From NCBI GenBank assembly GCA_027943335.1, contig BSBK01006386.1, positions 372,001-436,000 on the forward strand: a DNA stretch of 64,000 nucleotides, read 5' to 3'. Position 1 is the first letter of the stretch. Every line of letters starts with the position of its first letter. Source of the stretch: Chamaecyparis obtusa (Eukaryota; Streptophyta; Pinopsida; Cupressales; Cupressaceae). The translations under genes and the position numbers were made by a program. The notes beneath the pieces were generated by a model. It did not search any database, was not told the DNA's origin, and was given only the letters and a program-made list of their open reading frames with translations. Shown piece by piece: positions 1 through 11,943 of the stretch.

Positions 1-11
1 AATATCAATCT

Positions 12-1220
12 TTGATTGGACTAATGTACGAAAATTGGGACAATGCAGAGAATCAGAGATGTGGCGACCTACTTCGGAGGTTAAGCAATATAGAGACACT
101 TTTTCCTTTAGCATCTCTTCTTCCCATGCTAGAAGAAATGACATTCATTATGAAAAAAGCCCAGCAAAGAGCCATGTACATTACAAAATATGCTTACTTG
201 CATAAAATGTCATGCCAAGCCCTCGATAGTCTCTATCAAAATGACCTAAATTTATCCAATGAAAGATATAATCACTGGTGAAAACTAACAGATTTGGACA
301 ATCCTGATAATTATTTAAAGATCATTGAAAATGGGGATTTATGTGTTTGTGTAAGGGAATTTCAGATACCAATGTACTACAGTGCCCCAAAGAAGTGAGC
401 TACAAGAGTTACAAGGGAAGAGTTTACCAAGATCGTCAAGTCTATAGCAGGTAATGCAAGGGACATAGGCTATAAAGTTTCCTCTGAAATAAGATCCCGA
501 TTCCCATATGAACAACTGCTTGAGGCCATGGCAATTATGTTTCCTCAATATTGGTCCTTAAACTCTAAGGAAGATTACCATAATAGGCTATTGACTTTGA
601 TAAAGGAATTTTGCAAATCTCTAGAATTCAATGGAGTGACTATCAATGGAATTTTAGATGGGGGTCTTCTTAGACAAAAATCAAGCACTTTTGTAAGGAC
701 TATGAAGCATCAATATCAATTAACGCATAACCCACATGAAGAGAGCTCGGTAACAAGGCTTTGGACAAAACTAAAATAGAGCACAATGTTGCGTGAAGAA
801 ATTTTAGAGTTCTTCAAGCTTGCTGATCTATGTCAGACCATGATATTGGGTTTAGTGGAGGATGAGAGAGTTTTCAATGCTTTGGGCTTCCTAAAATCAA
901 AGCTAAGAAATAAACTAGACAAGAATTTGGAAACATGATTGAGGGTTTTCACATCTAGGTATGATGTCAATACTTTTCCTTATCAAAAAACAATAGAAAT
1001 CTGGAAGAAAAGATGCAAAAGAGGAGGGTTGGGAAACACCATTAACCAATCTCCGATAGTGACTCCGAGTGGGACAAGTACAGGTGTTGATGGGAGTCAT
1101 AGAAGTGGAGGTCAGACTCGGAGTGAAGAAGACACAAATGAAAATGAAGAGAACAATGAAGAAACTGGAATATCAGAATTGGATGATGATGACGATGCAG
1201 AGATGAATTGGAAAATTTAG
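12..1220 (+). pseudogene. hAT-type transposase relic (C-terminal part)
   Basis: One reading frame (frame 3) runs through the whole stretch, broken only by in-frame stops at 279 (TGA), 396 (TGA), 777 (TAG) and 936 (TGA). I see no frameshift. The segment FPYEQLLEAMAIMFPQYW, then LVEDERVFNALGFLKSKL followed by a leucine-rich stretch and FPYQKTIEIWKKR, match the C-terminal hAT-dimerisation region of the ZNF862-like branch of hAT transposases, as I know that family. That domain mediates dimerisation of the transposase in the nucleus. The catalytic N-terminal part would lie to the left of the window. The tail (about residues 350-400) is acidic, rich in E, N and D. Three of the four stops can arise from CGA or CAG by C-to-T change. 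It could be an old domesticated copy, but the four stops make a dead relic more likely. Confidence 0.75.
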
Positions 1221-1604
1221 GAAATTTCTTCTAAATTAGCAGTAGCAATCAATAGGTATTTTTTGAACTTATTAACTACTATATCCTATCATTCAATGTT
1301 CATTTTAGAAAAGAAAGAATGTATTATGTTTCATCATTAAAATTTGAGAAAAAAAGAGTATCGTTACTGTAGAGTGTAGTTTGTAACTTTGTATCATATC
1401 ATCAATGATCATTCATATTTGAATTTGAAATTCCTGAATGAAATTTTGTATTCCAATAGCATATAACAGAGTAAATCAACTAAGAATAACTAAATAAAAT
1501 AGAGTAACTCAACATATATTGAATTGGAAAACATGAAAATTAGATAGAGCACAATTTGTTTTGTATTCATTTGCAATATATTACAATTTACAGTAGTTCA
1601 AAAT
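1221..1604. other. AT-rich spacer, no gene seen
   Basis: Non-coding, AT-rich DNA between the end of the hAT relic and the 3' end of the minus-strand pseudogene. I see no terminal inverted repeat or other structure. Confidence 0.6.
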
Positions 1605-4600
1605 TCAAAGCAATCTTTGTAGGCCAATCCAAACATCCTCTGATGGCAAAACAATTTGGTTCATAGTATAGTCACACTCCTGCAGCTTCGTTAGCAATTC
1701 ATATTTGGAAGTGTGACTTGACAGCACTGTTGATTCTAAAACTCCATTCAAAGTTCTCACTGGTTTGATGAAATCCATGAATGTATCAAGAGATATGTCT
1801 ATAGGAAGAAAGTGTAAATCAATATTTATTTTTTCATGCAACCTTATTTTGTAATTTTCTCTTCCAATGAAGTTATTTGCGTCAAATCCCTTAGGCAAAT
1901 GAAGACTTTACATATTCTCTTTCCTTTGTTCCATCTTTGTGATCTTCTACTGAGCTTTGTCATCCAATTCCTATGCTTCCCGTAGCTTCTCACATTTTCA
2001 AATGATACTTGATACCTTTACTGAGGCATCAAGGTGGTTGCTAATTCCCTTGTTTGATAGATAACTATCACTCTTACTATAGAGTTGTTGCATAATATCT
2101 TTTTCTTCCTTTTCTTTCTTGACAACATTCATGTTATGTTCAATGTTCTTATGGAGCTTCAAATAACATACCCTCATACTTTGAAGCATTTCAAACCACT
2201 CATACAAGCTATTACACATCACCAATATTTGGCCCCAATTGTGTTCTTTTGCAATCTTCACTAAATTATTATTAGTATTTGTTAAAGTTTGAATTGTATT
2301 ATTGGCCTTCTTTAGTTCTTCTGCCATTTCTTCACAATTATTTTTCTCTTCCACTACTTTGTGTTCCCAATGATTGGCTTTATCCACCTGAGAGTCCAAT
2401 TGCTTTTGCAATTCCCGATTAGAGGAAGCATTACTCTCCACAGTTTTAAATAACTTTTCTGAATTGACTCTTTCTTCCTCTAGTTTTTTACTAATTTCTA
2501 CCAATTTTCCCCTTAGTGTCTTCAGCTCTGCCTGCTCCCATTCCTTCACTACTACCTCTACATGTTCCTACTCTATATCTACTGATGTAGAGGTTGATTT
2601 TTTAATCTTTTTCTGTAATTCTTTCAAACTGTTCTCTTTGCTTTTTCATTGCCAATGTCTACCTATAACTTTTCTATATTTTTCTAGAGCTTGCTTTTCT
2701 CTTTTTCTAGCTTTAGCAGTGCACTGTAGACCACTTGGTTTGTAGACTTTGACACATTGATTTTGTCCACATTTTTAACTTTGGAAAATTCCATTTGGAG
2801 AGTGGTAACTTGAAATTCAGACGGATCTATCTGACTCTCTAGTGGGTTTCCATCTTTATTTGGTGGAATAACAACCATGAACTCCATCATGTCTCTTTTT
2901 GGGTCATATGTTGGTAAAACCCTGTTGGATGTAGGTTTTTCCTATACAGCTGCATTAATGGTACCAGTTTGCAATGTATTCTGTATTTCCTTATTCTTGG
3001 TTCTTGTTTCTGCAAATTTATTATAGAAATCATTGAAACAAAAATCTAGTGTTGCAGAAGGATTTGAATGTTTGAAAGGTGAACAAGAGGCAAAGCTTGC
3101 AATGCCTGTTGATCTAACTAATGCTCTTTGATGATTTAAACTTCTAGAGGGTTTTGCTGAACCTGAAACTGCAAACAATTGTTTACGATCGTATGACATT
3201 GTTGTCGGTGTTCTTTTGGAAGGGGAAAGCTTTTGTTTCTTGACACTATCTTCTACTATGGGATTCTATGTAGATTCTACTGGCCTCTTTAGAGAGGGAA
3301 CTTGTTGTATAAGTTTCCTAGTCCCACTGGCACCAATGCCACTACCAGACCTAGTAGCAGTACTAGTAGATTGAAACCCAATGCCTACACCATAATCATA
3401 AGCAGTTTTTTCTGTCTCAATTGTATTCCAAATGCCTTCTCCTATGGGACCCAAACCACCACCTTTATAACCCATTTTTTCCACAATGTTTTCCCCTTTG
3501 CTATATACTTTTTTCGAGTCCTAGCTAGTTCCAATTTGGCCTGGATTAAATGCAATTGGTGGATTATCATCCTTAGTGTTTGGATTATCATCCTCACTGT
3601 CGTATGCCATGTTAGGATGCTCCAAATTTAACAATTTGCTAAACTCTATATCCTCATCTATTTCATCCAGATCTTCACTGGCCTTTGGTTCACCAAGATT
3701 CTTTCTCATACTCCAAAAATCATCCATTTTCATTCTAGTCCATTTTCTATCCTTACAAGCTTTTGCTATTCTCTTTGGTATTTTTATGTTTGATGGATTA
3801 GGAGATTTTTGGTAGAAATTGTAGGACATCCTAGGCTGTACAATGCCCTAGTTTATTGTTGTCATAATTTGTGATGACAACTATTGAACTAAAAAATTTT
3901 CCTCATCGGAAACTTTCTCCATCTCTTTTGTAACGTCATCCCAGCTATCCTTGTTTTTCAACCTCTCTAGCAATGGTTTAATTTCATGTTGAAATAAGTT
4001 TGCAAAGTTCTTATTAGCAACAAGCATTGTTTGAATGATGTTGAGTGGATCATACTTCCAGTACCACTCTAAATCAAATTGAAAAATATCTCTAAAAAAA
4101 TTTGCCACTTTGAATTCCTTTCTCTCAAATGTTAAGCCTCCAATTGAGAAAGGTAAGGAAGGGAATATGCTCTTCTTCGATTGGCCAGTGAAGAGTCTAT
4201 ATGTGCTCTCTAGTTGTACTACATATTCTATAGCAAACACCCTATCTGTCACATGCATTGGAAGTTTGTGGGGTTGCAGTTCTGATCCGTAAAACCTTAG
4301 CACAGTGTAATCTTCCATTAAGTACCAGTCAACCAATTGAATTGTGCTTCCAAGTTGGATGCAATGCCTACATGAAGCAGACAATCTGGGCATTGGAGTG
4401 CTTGTTATTTTTTTGTACAATGGTGCCAAAAAGAAGTCTACAAAATTACTGTAATTCTTTCTGTTATCATACATTCTTATCTGAGGTGTCCAGTTATATA
4501 TTGGAGTACCTGTCCCCCTATGAATTTCAAGCTTGTTGTTGTTGCTCATTAATATTGCCGCATGCTTGGCTAGTAGAAGATAGCACAAGTAGGTTGTGAA

Positions 4601-5395
4601 CCTAAATGTCTTAGAATTGCCTCTTTTAATCAATGCTAATTGTTCTTGCATCAATTGAACCACATGTCCAAAAAAATTATATCTTACTGGTTCATTGACA
4701 CAATGGATATCCCAAATGAATTGAAGAATGTTGGCACCCACTTCCCTATTGTTTTCTAGTCCCAAGAAAAATGCTAGCGAGGATATAGAATCCTGAACCC
4801 ATGGCACAAAAATATTAAAATCATAAGGAGGCTTATGGTTCTCACCCAATGAAGCCTTTGCCTCTAGAACTATTAGACCCCTTATAAATGAATCTTTTGC
4901 CTTTGGAGAGACTATCTCATATTGCTCTGCCAGTTTTCCCAGGTCAATACGGACATTACAGTTTTGTCGGTCAAACCCTAGGTCTAGCAAAATGAGAAAT
5001 TCTTCCTGGGTTATTGATAAAATTTCTTCCTCATTTTTTTTATTCACAATTGTTGTTCTTTCTTCATCATAATTTTCTACACAAATGAAGACAATTTCTG
5101 GGCAAGGGAAAACTTTGGGTAACAACATGTGACCCAAACCAACATCCCACAAAGCAACTTTATTTGTTTCTGCACCTACCGCTAGGTTAAATTTTATAAA
5201 ATTAGACCTCTTTGGGCTGGTTACCTTAATGCACAATGAATATTTAATTACTATAACTCTCTTTTCACCGTCGATAATAGGATCATAAACATTGTGATAC
5301 TCATCAATGAAACAAGGGATTTCTACTAGTTTTCTACAGTCTATTAAAGTTTTCCCATCTGCTTGCCCTTGGCCTTGAGTTTTCACTTTCCCCAT
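1605..5395 (-). pseudogene. Long single-exon ORF relic with G-patch-like motif and coiled coil; family unknown
   Basis: On the minus strand an ATG at 5395 opens a 504-codon frame to a TAG at 3881. The same frame continues to about 2650 through further TAG stops (3848, 3521, 3266, 2942, 2684). One frameshift near 2640-2650 moves it to the next frame, which continues to 1605. Total length is about 1,260 codons. I do not recognise the N-terminal 500 residues (globular, aromatic-rich, no membrane segment). Then come an acidic linker (3560-3680), a G-patch-like segment EKMGYKGGGLGPIGEG at 3484-3437, a Ser/Lys-rich linker, a long coiled coil (about 2560-2000) and a small C-terminal region (1898-1605). 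G-patch domains bind RNA or activate DEAH helicases in host proteins, and also occur in plant Tat/Ogre and retroviral polyproteins. No reverse transcriptase or transposase motif is visible. Lack of introns and flanking repeats suggest a mobile-element ORF, but a retroposed host gene is possible. Confidence 0.55.
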
Positions 5396-6334
5396 TGTTC
5401 TTCGAAAGAATGAAAAAACACAGATTCATAGATATTTACTAACAAAATCATAGATAATAACTAACTAATTAATAAAACCCCAATTGTACATGCAAGAATT
5501 AAAATTTCAAAATCAAGTTAAACTTACCCGAAATTAAACTTTGAAATTAGGATAGATATAAGTTAGAATGGCTAAGACTCTCACAAATTAAAGTCTCAAA
5601 ATCTTTGGCAATGGTTCAATAGTTCTTTTTAGCTCTGCTGCTATGAGTCGATAGGTTTTTAAAAAGAAAAGGTTAAAAACCTTTCGTTAAATGTAATGGT
5701 ATATAATTATACTATAATGGTAAAGTAATCTTTCTAAAACATGTGTAAGTTGTAACGTAATCTTTCTAAAACATACTACATGTAACGTAATCTTTCTAAA
5801 ATATACTATGCGTAACCGTTAATCTTTTTGACAAATTACACGTCAACGTGTCACGTTTCTGGAGTGAGTTTTCAGAAAAGTTTTTTGGAACCCATAGTTC
5901 TTCTGAAAAATAACTTCAACCGTTCATCTCTCTTAATCCAACAATTGTCACGATTTTAAAATATTAATAATTTAACACACACTAATAAATATTAATTGTT
6001 AACTATATTCACTTAGAATAGCTTATCCATGAAATTTGAACTAGAAATGATAAAGTTTGGAAACATTTAATTATTACATGAAACAAAAGTGCAACGTAAA
6101 TTTTTTATATTATATAAGGCAAAATTTCATTACAATTCAAATATGCCCATAGACCATATCTATTAACGATTCTTATAATCAAAACAAAAAAGAAAAGTAG
6201 TAGCACTTCAAAATTCTTAAAACATTTTCATATTATATTTTTTAACATATGTGATTACAATTTATATCATTTCAAAAACCTAGTAAGATACTACCACCAT
6301 AGGGAGACACAGTAGAGGGACTAGAGAGTAGAAA
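5396..6334. other. AT-rich spacer upstream of the G-patch pseudogene
   Basis: No coding signal. It holds the 5' flank of the minus-strand pseudogene and the short tandem repeat listed separately. Confidence 0.5.
5721..5824. repeat. Short tandem repeat, about 30-32 bp unit, 3 copies
   Basis: The block GTAATCTTTCTAAA recurs at 5725-5738, 5757-5770 and 5787-5800. Related spacers lie between the copies, and a degenerate partial copy follows at about 5820. Confidence 0.75.
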
Positions 6335-6991
6335 CTACATAGGATCATGGACTATCTGGCTAGGGTCGCTTCCTTTTGTGTGGAAGTCTGAAGAGAGGAT
6401 AATGTCGATGAATTCTTCTAGCCACAAATAGTCCTCGGGTTCATCCAATAGGTGCTACTTCCAGAGGAAATCCCTCCCAATCTGTGCCAACTTCTGATGA
6501 CGCGTGAGCTGCTCAACATCAAGGTTCAGTAGGAATGGTTGCTTGGGAACAACTACTCCTGGTTGTAGAATCTTAGGCAAATCATTTGCCCAAGGAATTC
6601 CAACCCCAATTTTTGAAAATACGACAACATGCACATCGTCGCCGAGGTACTCTTCTTTGAAAACTTTCCTCAAAAGCATGATCATATCCACCTTTCCCCC
6701 CAGGTCCAACAGAGATGCTAAGAATTGAGATGAAATGTCAGTGGTGACTCTATACCTATTTTCACTCTCTAAAAATTCACGTCCGAGCACCATCCTTATA
6801 GCCTCCTTGGTGAAGGCTCCCAACTCCATAGCAACAGACACCAGGATTGGGTCTGTGACTAGGCCCAAAAAGGCCTTCTGGTCCTCCAAGGCAATGCATC
6901 TCAAATGAATTGGAGTGTCCATTCGCACGACGCAGACTATTCTCACAAATATGCTTTCATAGAGAACGTAGCACTCGCAGACTATTCTCAC
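6335..6991 (-). pseudogene. Unrecognised reading frame, about 218 codons with one internal TAG
   Basis: An open frame of 178 codons runs from 6991 to a TAG at 6455. It then continues in the same frame for 39 more sense codons to a TAG at 6335. The composition looks protein-like (for example WANDLPKILQPGVVVPKQ and EDYLWLEEFIDIILSS), and the frame holds despite AT-rich surroundings. I do not recognise the family. The first residues come from a 29-bp direct repeat (6931-6959 and 6976-7004), so the true start is probably the later ATG at about 6922 (MDTPIHLRC). No intron signals, signal peptide or membrane segments are evident. It may be a fragment of a gymnosperm-specific repeat protein or a retroposed gene. 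Confidence 0.35.
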
Positions 6992-7004
6992 AAATATGCT
7001 TTCA
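6931..7004. repeat. 29-bp direct repeat, 45-bp offset
   Basis: The 29 bases at 6931-6959 recur exactly at 6976-7004. The duplication adds codons to the front of the unknown minus-strand frame. Confidence 0.9.
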
Positions 7005-7621
7005 CAATCATAAATTAACGAGCATAGATCGATCTATTTATAAGTCTTGATTGAAAATCATTCCCCTAAAGATCTAATTAAATCGTAAGATAAATGGTAA
7101 CTATCCAAAAATCTCTAAATCTTTCATATTTAATGCAACACTGGGTGAAATTGGAAACAACACTTATGATAAGACATTTTCTATCTTGGGAATAATGAAG
7201 GCCGAAAGGATTGCACCATGCAGGTGGACATAACATTTCTTTATTATAAAAAAATCTTAAAACCTATGCCCACTCCATAGAAACAATAAGAAAAGTATGT
7301 TAGTTGCGAAATGGTGGCAGGAAATGAAGCTTTACCATTTATTTAAGATCATCGAACGGTCAGAAAACAATGTCCTTATATGATATGACGTTTCAATTCA
7401 AGCCTTAACTTTAAGGCATTAATCTATTGAGGTATATGATGTCACTGTCACACATATTTGTTAGTGAAAATTGAAAGGCGCCATCAAAGAAACCATTAAT
7501 TCACAATGCACATTACTTTAATTGATGTCATGACTCATCTACTCATCACCATTAATTAATATTTCTATCTAATATTACCGAATTTGCCAAAAGAATTATA
7601 ATATTTCTAACTAATTTTACA
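7005..7621. other. AT-rich spacer, nothing recognised
   Basis: No coding frame or repeat structure that I can support. Confidence 0.5.
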
Positions 7622-7925
7622 GTGTCACACGTTCGTTCGATTACAACATATCAATGACCAAAGTTGAATTTTGGGCCTATTGTTGGTCTTCATAATATTT
7701 ATGAAAAAGTCTCAGCGGAATCATGACACGTAGTATGACACATATTGTTGGTCTTCATAATATATACGGAAAACTCTCGGCGGAGTCATGACACGTGGTA
7801 TGACATGTGTCATACCATGTATCATGATTCCGTTGAGAGTTTTTCATATATATTATGAAGACCAACAATAGGCTCGAAATTCACCTTTGGCCGTTGATAT
7901 GTTGTAAATCCAACGGACGTGTGTC
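7622..7925. mobile_element. Foldback / MITE-like inverted repeat with a duplicated inner segment
   Basis: The left arm (about 7626-7745) and right arm (about 7805-7923) are imperfect reverse complements: GGGCCTATTGTTGGTCTTC on the left pairs with GAAGACCAACAATAGGCTC on the right. An extra direct copy of the inner 64 bases (7747-7810) sits in the loop, so the unit TTGGTCTTCATAATAT occurs twice forward and once reversed. There is no coding capacity. Clean terminal repeats and a target duplication were not found, so the class is open. Confidence 0.7.
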
Positions 7926-8191
7926 GTGTGAGTCTGTGACGTCATAGTGATGGGGGTGAGACTCGATGCAACTTCAACATCAAATCACAACCATTGGATT
8001 AACAGAGATGAACGGTGGAAGGTGCATTTCGGAGGGAATGTGGTGCGATAACTCCTTTAGTGAAAACTCTCTCCAAAATCATCACACGTCATTCTTCAAA
8101 TTTCCAATTATTTAATTGCCATACCAACTATAAATTTTTTAAAACTATTCATCATGACAAATAAATTAATTTAAATATTTGGAAAATAGTT
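7926..8191. other. Spacer, no gene seen
   Basis: AT-rich sequence between the foldback and the 115-bp tandem duplication. Nothing else is recognised. Confidence 0.5.
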
Positions 8192-8410
8192 TCGCCATAT
8201 TTTTATAAAAATGGTATCCATTATTAAAATATTCGCCAACCAATATCCATATTTTGAAACATAATTCGCCATCAATATCAATAATTTTATTTTAAAAAAA
8301 TTATAGTCGCCATTTTTTTATAAAAATTGTATACACTATTAAAAAATTCACCACCAAATATCCATATTGTGACACATAATTTTCCATCACTATTAAAAAT
8401 TTTCCCCCAA
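8192..8410. repeat. Diverged tandem duplication, about 115-bp unit
   Basis: The segment beginning TCGCCAT at 8192 is repeated from 8307. Matching landmarks are TTTTTATAAAAATGGTAT with TTTTTATAAAAATTGTAT, and CCAATATCCATATT with CAAATATCCATATT. Confidence 0.7.
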
Positions 8411-8445
8411 AACACATGTGATTCGCCACAATTTTATACTTTTCA

Positions 8446-8472
8446 GGAGGCGGGGGGGGGGGGTGGTGGGGT
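8446..8472 (+). repeat. Poly-G run, possible G-quadruplex
   Basis: A run of 12 G (8452-8463) is followed by TGGTGGGG, with GGAGGC just before it. It stands out in AT-rich DNA. It could form a quadruplex, or be partly a sequencing or assembly artefact. Confidence 0.5.
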
Positions 8473-8751
8473 TCTTTAAAGTTATCCCTAATGATAATTA
8501 TATAATATCCACATGATCAAAATGATATAACTATATCATGGATGTACCATGTAGATGCTAATGCAAGAGAATGATCATACACAAAATCTCATATAATATA
8601 TTTACAATATCAATAATGGATTAAATATGATAATGATAGAATACAAATGTGGGAAGCAGTTCATCCTCCTCCCATGAGTAGGCTTACTCCTGGAAGCCTA
8701 AAAAATAATAGGACACAAATCTCTTAACCTGATACTCCTAAAGAATTATTT

Positions 8752-10012
8752 TGTTGTCATTAGTTTTTTTTATTGTTATATTAATTGTGAAAGTGAGTCG
8801 GTGAATGAAGGAGTCATAGGACTCAGTCAGTAAAGAAAACAAGTCATTCAGTAAAGGAAAAGACAATTTTGGTAAAGGGAAATAAGAAACAGGCACTGAG
8901 AAAAGAAAGGCAGGCACCGAACAGTTATCGAGTCATAGTAGTTACCAAGTCAAAGAGAAAGATAGCTACCAAACCAAGTATACATGTTACCAAGAAACAA
9001 TAAAACGTGTTACCGAGTAACACAAGATGACATAAAATATTTTAATAGATACATTGAATCTGGACACTGAGCATAAAACATTTTACAAACTCCAAGAAGA
9101 TTGTATGGTAAATCATTGGAGATATAAACAAAATGATTTTGCATGATTACAAGGTAAGATCCACCAATGAAAAATAATGTTGAATATATACATTGGAGAT
9201 GTAACCAATGCTAGTACCATTTAAGGAGAAGAATCTAGAACACTTCCACTGCTTCTAGATTAAGTATAAAAGGATCAATATATGAAGATTAGAGAGAGAG
9301 TCAGAGGAAAAAGTACAGAGAGAAAGCAATGATCAGAGAGAGAAGAATGTGAAGGTGATGAAGAGCAGAGAACCTACCGAGTAATAGAAAAATTAGAGAA
9401 GAACTGTGAATGTGAATCAGAGTTAAGGCTACCAAGTACAGAAGTTGAATTATGATTAAAATGCATAATATTGTAATATGATATTGAGCATTTTGAGTTT
9501 GACAAGCATTTTTTGATGCATTATTACAAATATTTTTAGTACTAAACTTATAGTGTAATTAGAATTGTAAAATCCCTTAACTAGGTAGGCCCAAATAGGC
9601 ATTACTTTGTAAATCCTTTAACATGGCACATCTCTTAGATTAGAGTTGTAAAAATCATTTAGCAAGGTAGACTAAATAAGTCTTTGTACTCCTAGTAGGG
9701 TAAATACTCTTAACATGGTAAGCTATCATAAATATCTAATTTTGTAGCTCTAACTAAGAAACCTTTTTACTACAGTAGTGAAGGATTGTGGGCACCATCG
9801 CCATCGTAGTTTTTCCCTCTGACCAAGGGTTTCTGCAAGGCCAAAAATTATGGTGTTATGAGTTATGTTTTCTATGTTGATTTCTATATTTTTTAATGTT
9901 TCATGCAAAGTTTATAATTTGGTAAATGCTCAAAATAATTTGATAAAAAAATTTTGGAGTATTGATTCACGCCTCCCCTCTCAATACTTAACTTTCCATA
10001 ATTCATCCATCA
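8752..10012 (+). mobile_element. 5' LTR of a copia-type retrotransposon
   Basis: The segment begins TGTTGTCATT and ends CCATCA, two bases before a primer-binding-like site. It begins with the same ten bases as the LTR at 47691. A CCTCCCCTCTC tract lies just before the end, as in that LTR and many plant copia LTRs. Length is about 1.26 kb. A TATA box sits about 510 bases in. No matching 3' LTR is present in the window, so the element is truncated on its right side. Confidence 0.7.
9265..9273 (+). promoter_or_regulatory. TATA box of the 8.75-kb LTR
   Basis: TATAAAAGG, about 510 bases inside the LTR, followed by purine-rich GA repeats. This is the usual place for the LTR promoter. Confidence 0.5.
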
Positions 10013-10014
10013 AT

Positions 10015-10027
10015 TGGTATTAGAGCT
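10015..10027 (+). promoter_or_regulatory. Primer-binding site (initiator-tRNA-Met type), mutated
   Basis: TGGTATTAGAGCT starts about two bases after the LTR end. It differs from the common plant copia site TGGTATCAGAGC by one base within the core. Confidence 0.65.
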
Positions 10028-10076
10028 CAGTCTCTTCTTCAAAAGTTTAACCACTTGAGAGGAAAGATCTGAAGAG

Positions 10077-11400
10077 ATGGAAGGCTATATGTATGAAAAG
10101 TTTGGGAATATGAACATGGAACTGAAGTTTGCAAATGATCAAATTGATCAACTAAGAAGAAAGTTGAAGAACTCACTTAACAAGAGAAGAGAGTTAGCCC
10201 ATCAACTAAAAGATACTCAAGATCAGGTTGAAGAACTTGAATAAAAATCAGAGGGAATTTTTTGTAATGAATCTGAAGCTTCCATATCATATCTAACTGA
10301 AAAGAAAAAAATCCTAACCAAGCAGGTAAAATCATTGAAGAGGGAACAATAAGCTCAATCATTAAGAATGTGTGAAGTCCTGGAACAAAAGAGAAAAGTT
10401 GAAGATGATAAGAGAGTGATAGAAGATGAGAGAAGGAAAATGAGTGCAAGACTGAATGAGAAATATGTGGAAATATAGAGGTTGACACAAAATCACTATA
10501 ATATAACAGATCAGTTAATCGGTGTTAATTGGGAGATTGTAAGGAAAGTTGAAGAGGTTGTTGGACTAAGATAAGAAAATGAACATTTGAAGGATAAACT
10601 GAAATCTAAAAAGGATGCAAATGAATTATTGAAGAGGAATGAAGAAACATTAAGAATATTAGATGAAAAGCTTAGAGGTCATAGACAACTGAGAGATACA
10701 ATAAGACTTGGGTTTACTGAAAAAAACACTATTGAGAAGGGAGAGTCCTCAAACCAAGCAACCAATCGAGATACTGCTACCCCACCGAAGACAAAGAAGC
10801 CTATTTTTTATCATTGTGGGAAACTTGGTCATACAACTAATATTTGCAGAAGAAAAAGAGGTAAACCACTGAGCATTCCTAAATTTGATGGTTATTATTA
10901 CAATTGAATAAGTATGGTCATAAAGCATTTAAATATAGATCAAGGATTACTAATAATATGAGAAAGCCAAAATTCAATGGTTACTACAATACTTGTAATA
11001 GATATAGTCACAAGTCTGAATATTACAGATCACAAAGAAATAATTTTTCAAATGGGTACCTAACTGACAGAATACTGCAAACAACTGACAAGGCTCAATA
11101 ATACCATGGGACTATAATACAAGAATTTCATGTACAAAGTGTGGGAGATTTGGATAAATTGCAAAAAATTGCATATTGATGCATGGTCGAAATAATAGAA
11201 GGTCATGGGGAAATATTGGAATGGCATGTTTTCACTATCATAATGTAGGTCACCTAGTCAAAGAATATAGGTATCAAGGCAAAGCTCCAACTTAGGAATA
11301 AATGATTGAAACTGTTCAAGTAAATGTTGAAGAAATAAGAGATCAGATGAATAAAATATGGAGAAGTAAGTCTCTAGATAATGGAACTGCACTTGGAACA
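10077..11400 (+). pseudogene. Copia-type gag relic: coiled coil followed by about five zinc knuckles
   Basis: From the ATG at 10077 one frame runs to 10907 with in-frame stops in a Lys/Glu-rich coiled coil (about residues 10-210). Five CCHC-type knuckles follow, all damaged. 1: YHCGKLGHTTNIC near 10813, first Cys now Phe. 2: NKYGHKAFKY near 10905, where a lost base in the Cys codon shifts the frame. 3: TCNRYSHKSEYY near 10990. 4: CTKCGRFG then a stop then IAKNC at 11131. 5: CFHYHNVGHLVKEY near 11227. Several Cys are now Tyr, consistent with TGT to TAT. Gag forms the particle and the knuckles bind RNA. No protease, integrase or reverse transcriptase follows, so the element is truncated. Confidence 0.7.
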
Positions 11401-11943
11401 ATCGATGGCACCTTATCCTTTGGATCGGGTGCACCTATCTTCACCTAATCGATTAAAGGTATGTGTAGGAACTATTAGCTAAATTTCAATCTTAAATCGG
11501 TTCCTAGAATTTGTGCAAAGATCCATATAAGCATATTTAGATGCATCTAGATATATGTTGTAAAGTTAACATTTCATGTTTGATTGGTAAAAGTGTATGT
11601 TATTTTGTTTCATTTGGTGTAAGGAATTTTAATTTGATAATTGGTGAAAAAGGAAGTCGATGACAATATTAGATGCTAAAATTATAGCCGTTGGATACCC
11701 TAATCGAGGAAAATGTATAAATTGACCACTTTACTATTTCATTTTTACCTTACATTTTCAAGATCACTTGAACACATTATAGAGACAAGTCTTCTGAGAT
11801 AATTCTAGTGATTGACTAAATAGATCTAAGCACTATCAAGGATATTTAAGTGATTTCTAGTGTTTTCTCTAGTTGTGAAAGCACGGCCGAGTTGATTTTC
11901 AAATGAAACCCTACTTCAATCAAGATTTTATATCTTTGAATTG
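11401..11943 (+). other. Leader-like sequence before the 11.9-kb ORF
   Basis: Non-coding. It includes CTAATCGAGGAAAATGTATAAA near 11700, which could be a promoter, and about 240 bases of leader before the ATG at 11944. The boundary with the copia relic is not visible. Confidence 0.35.
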
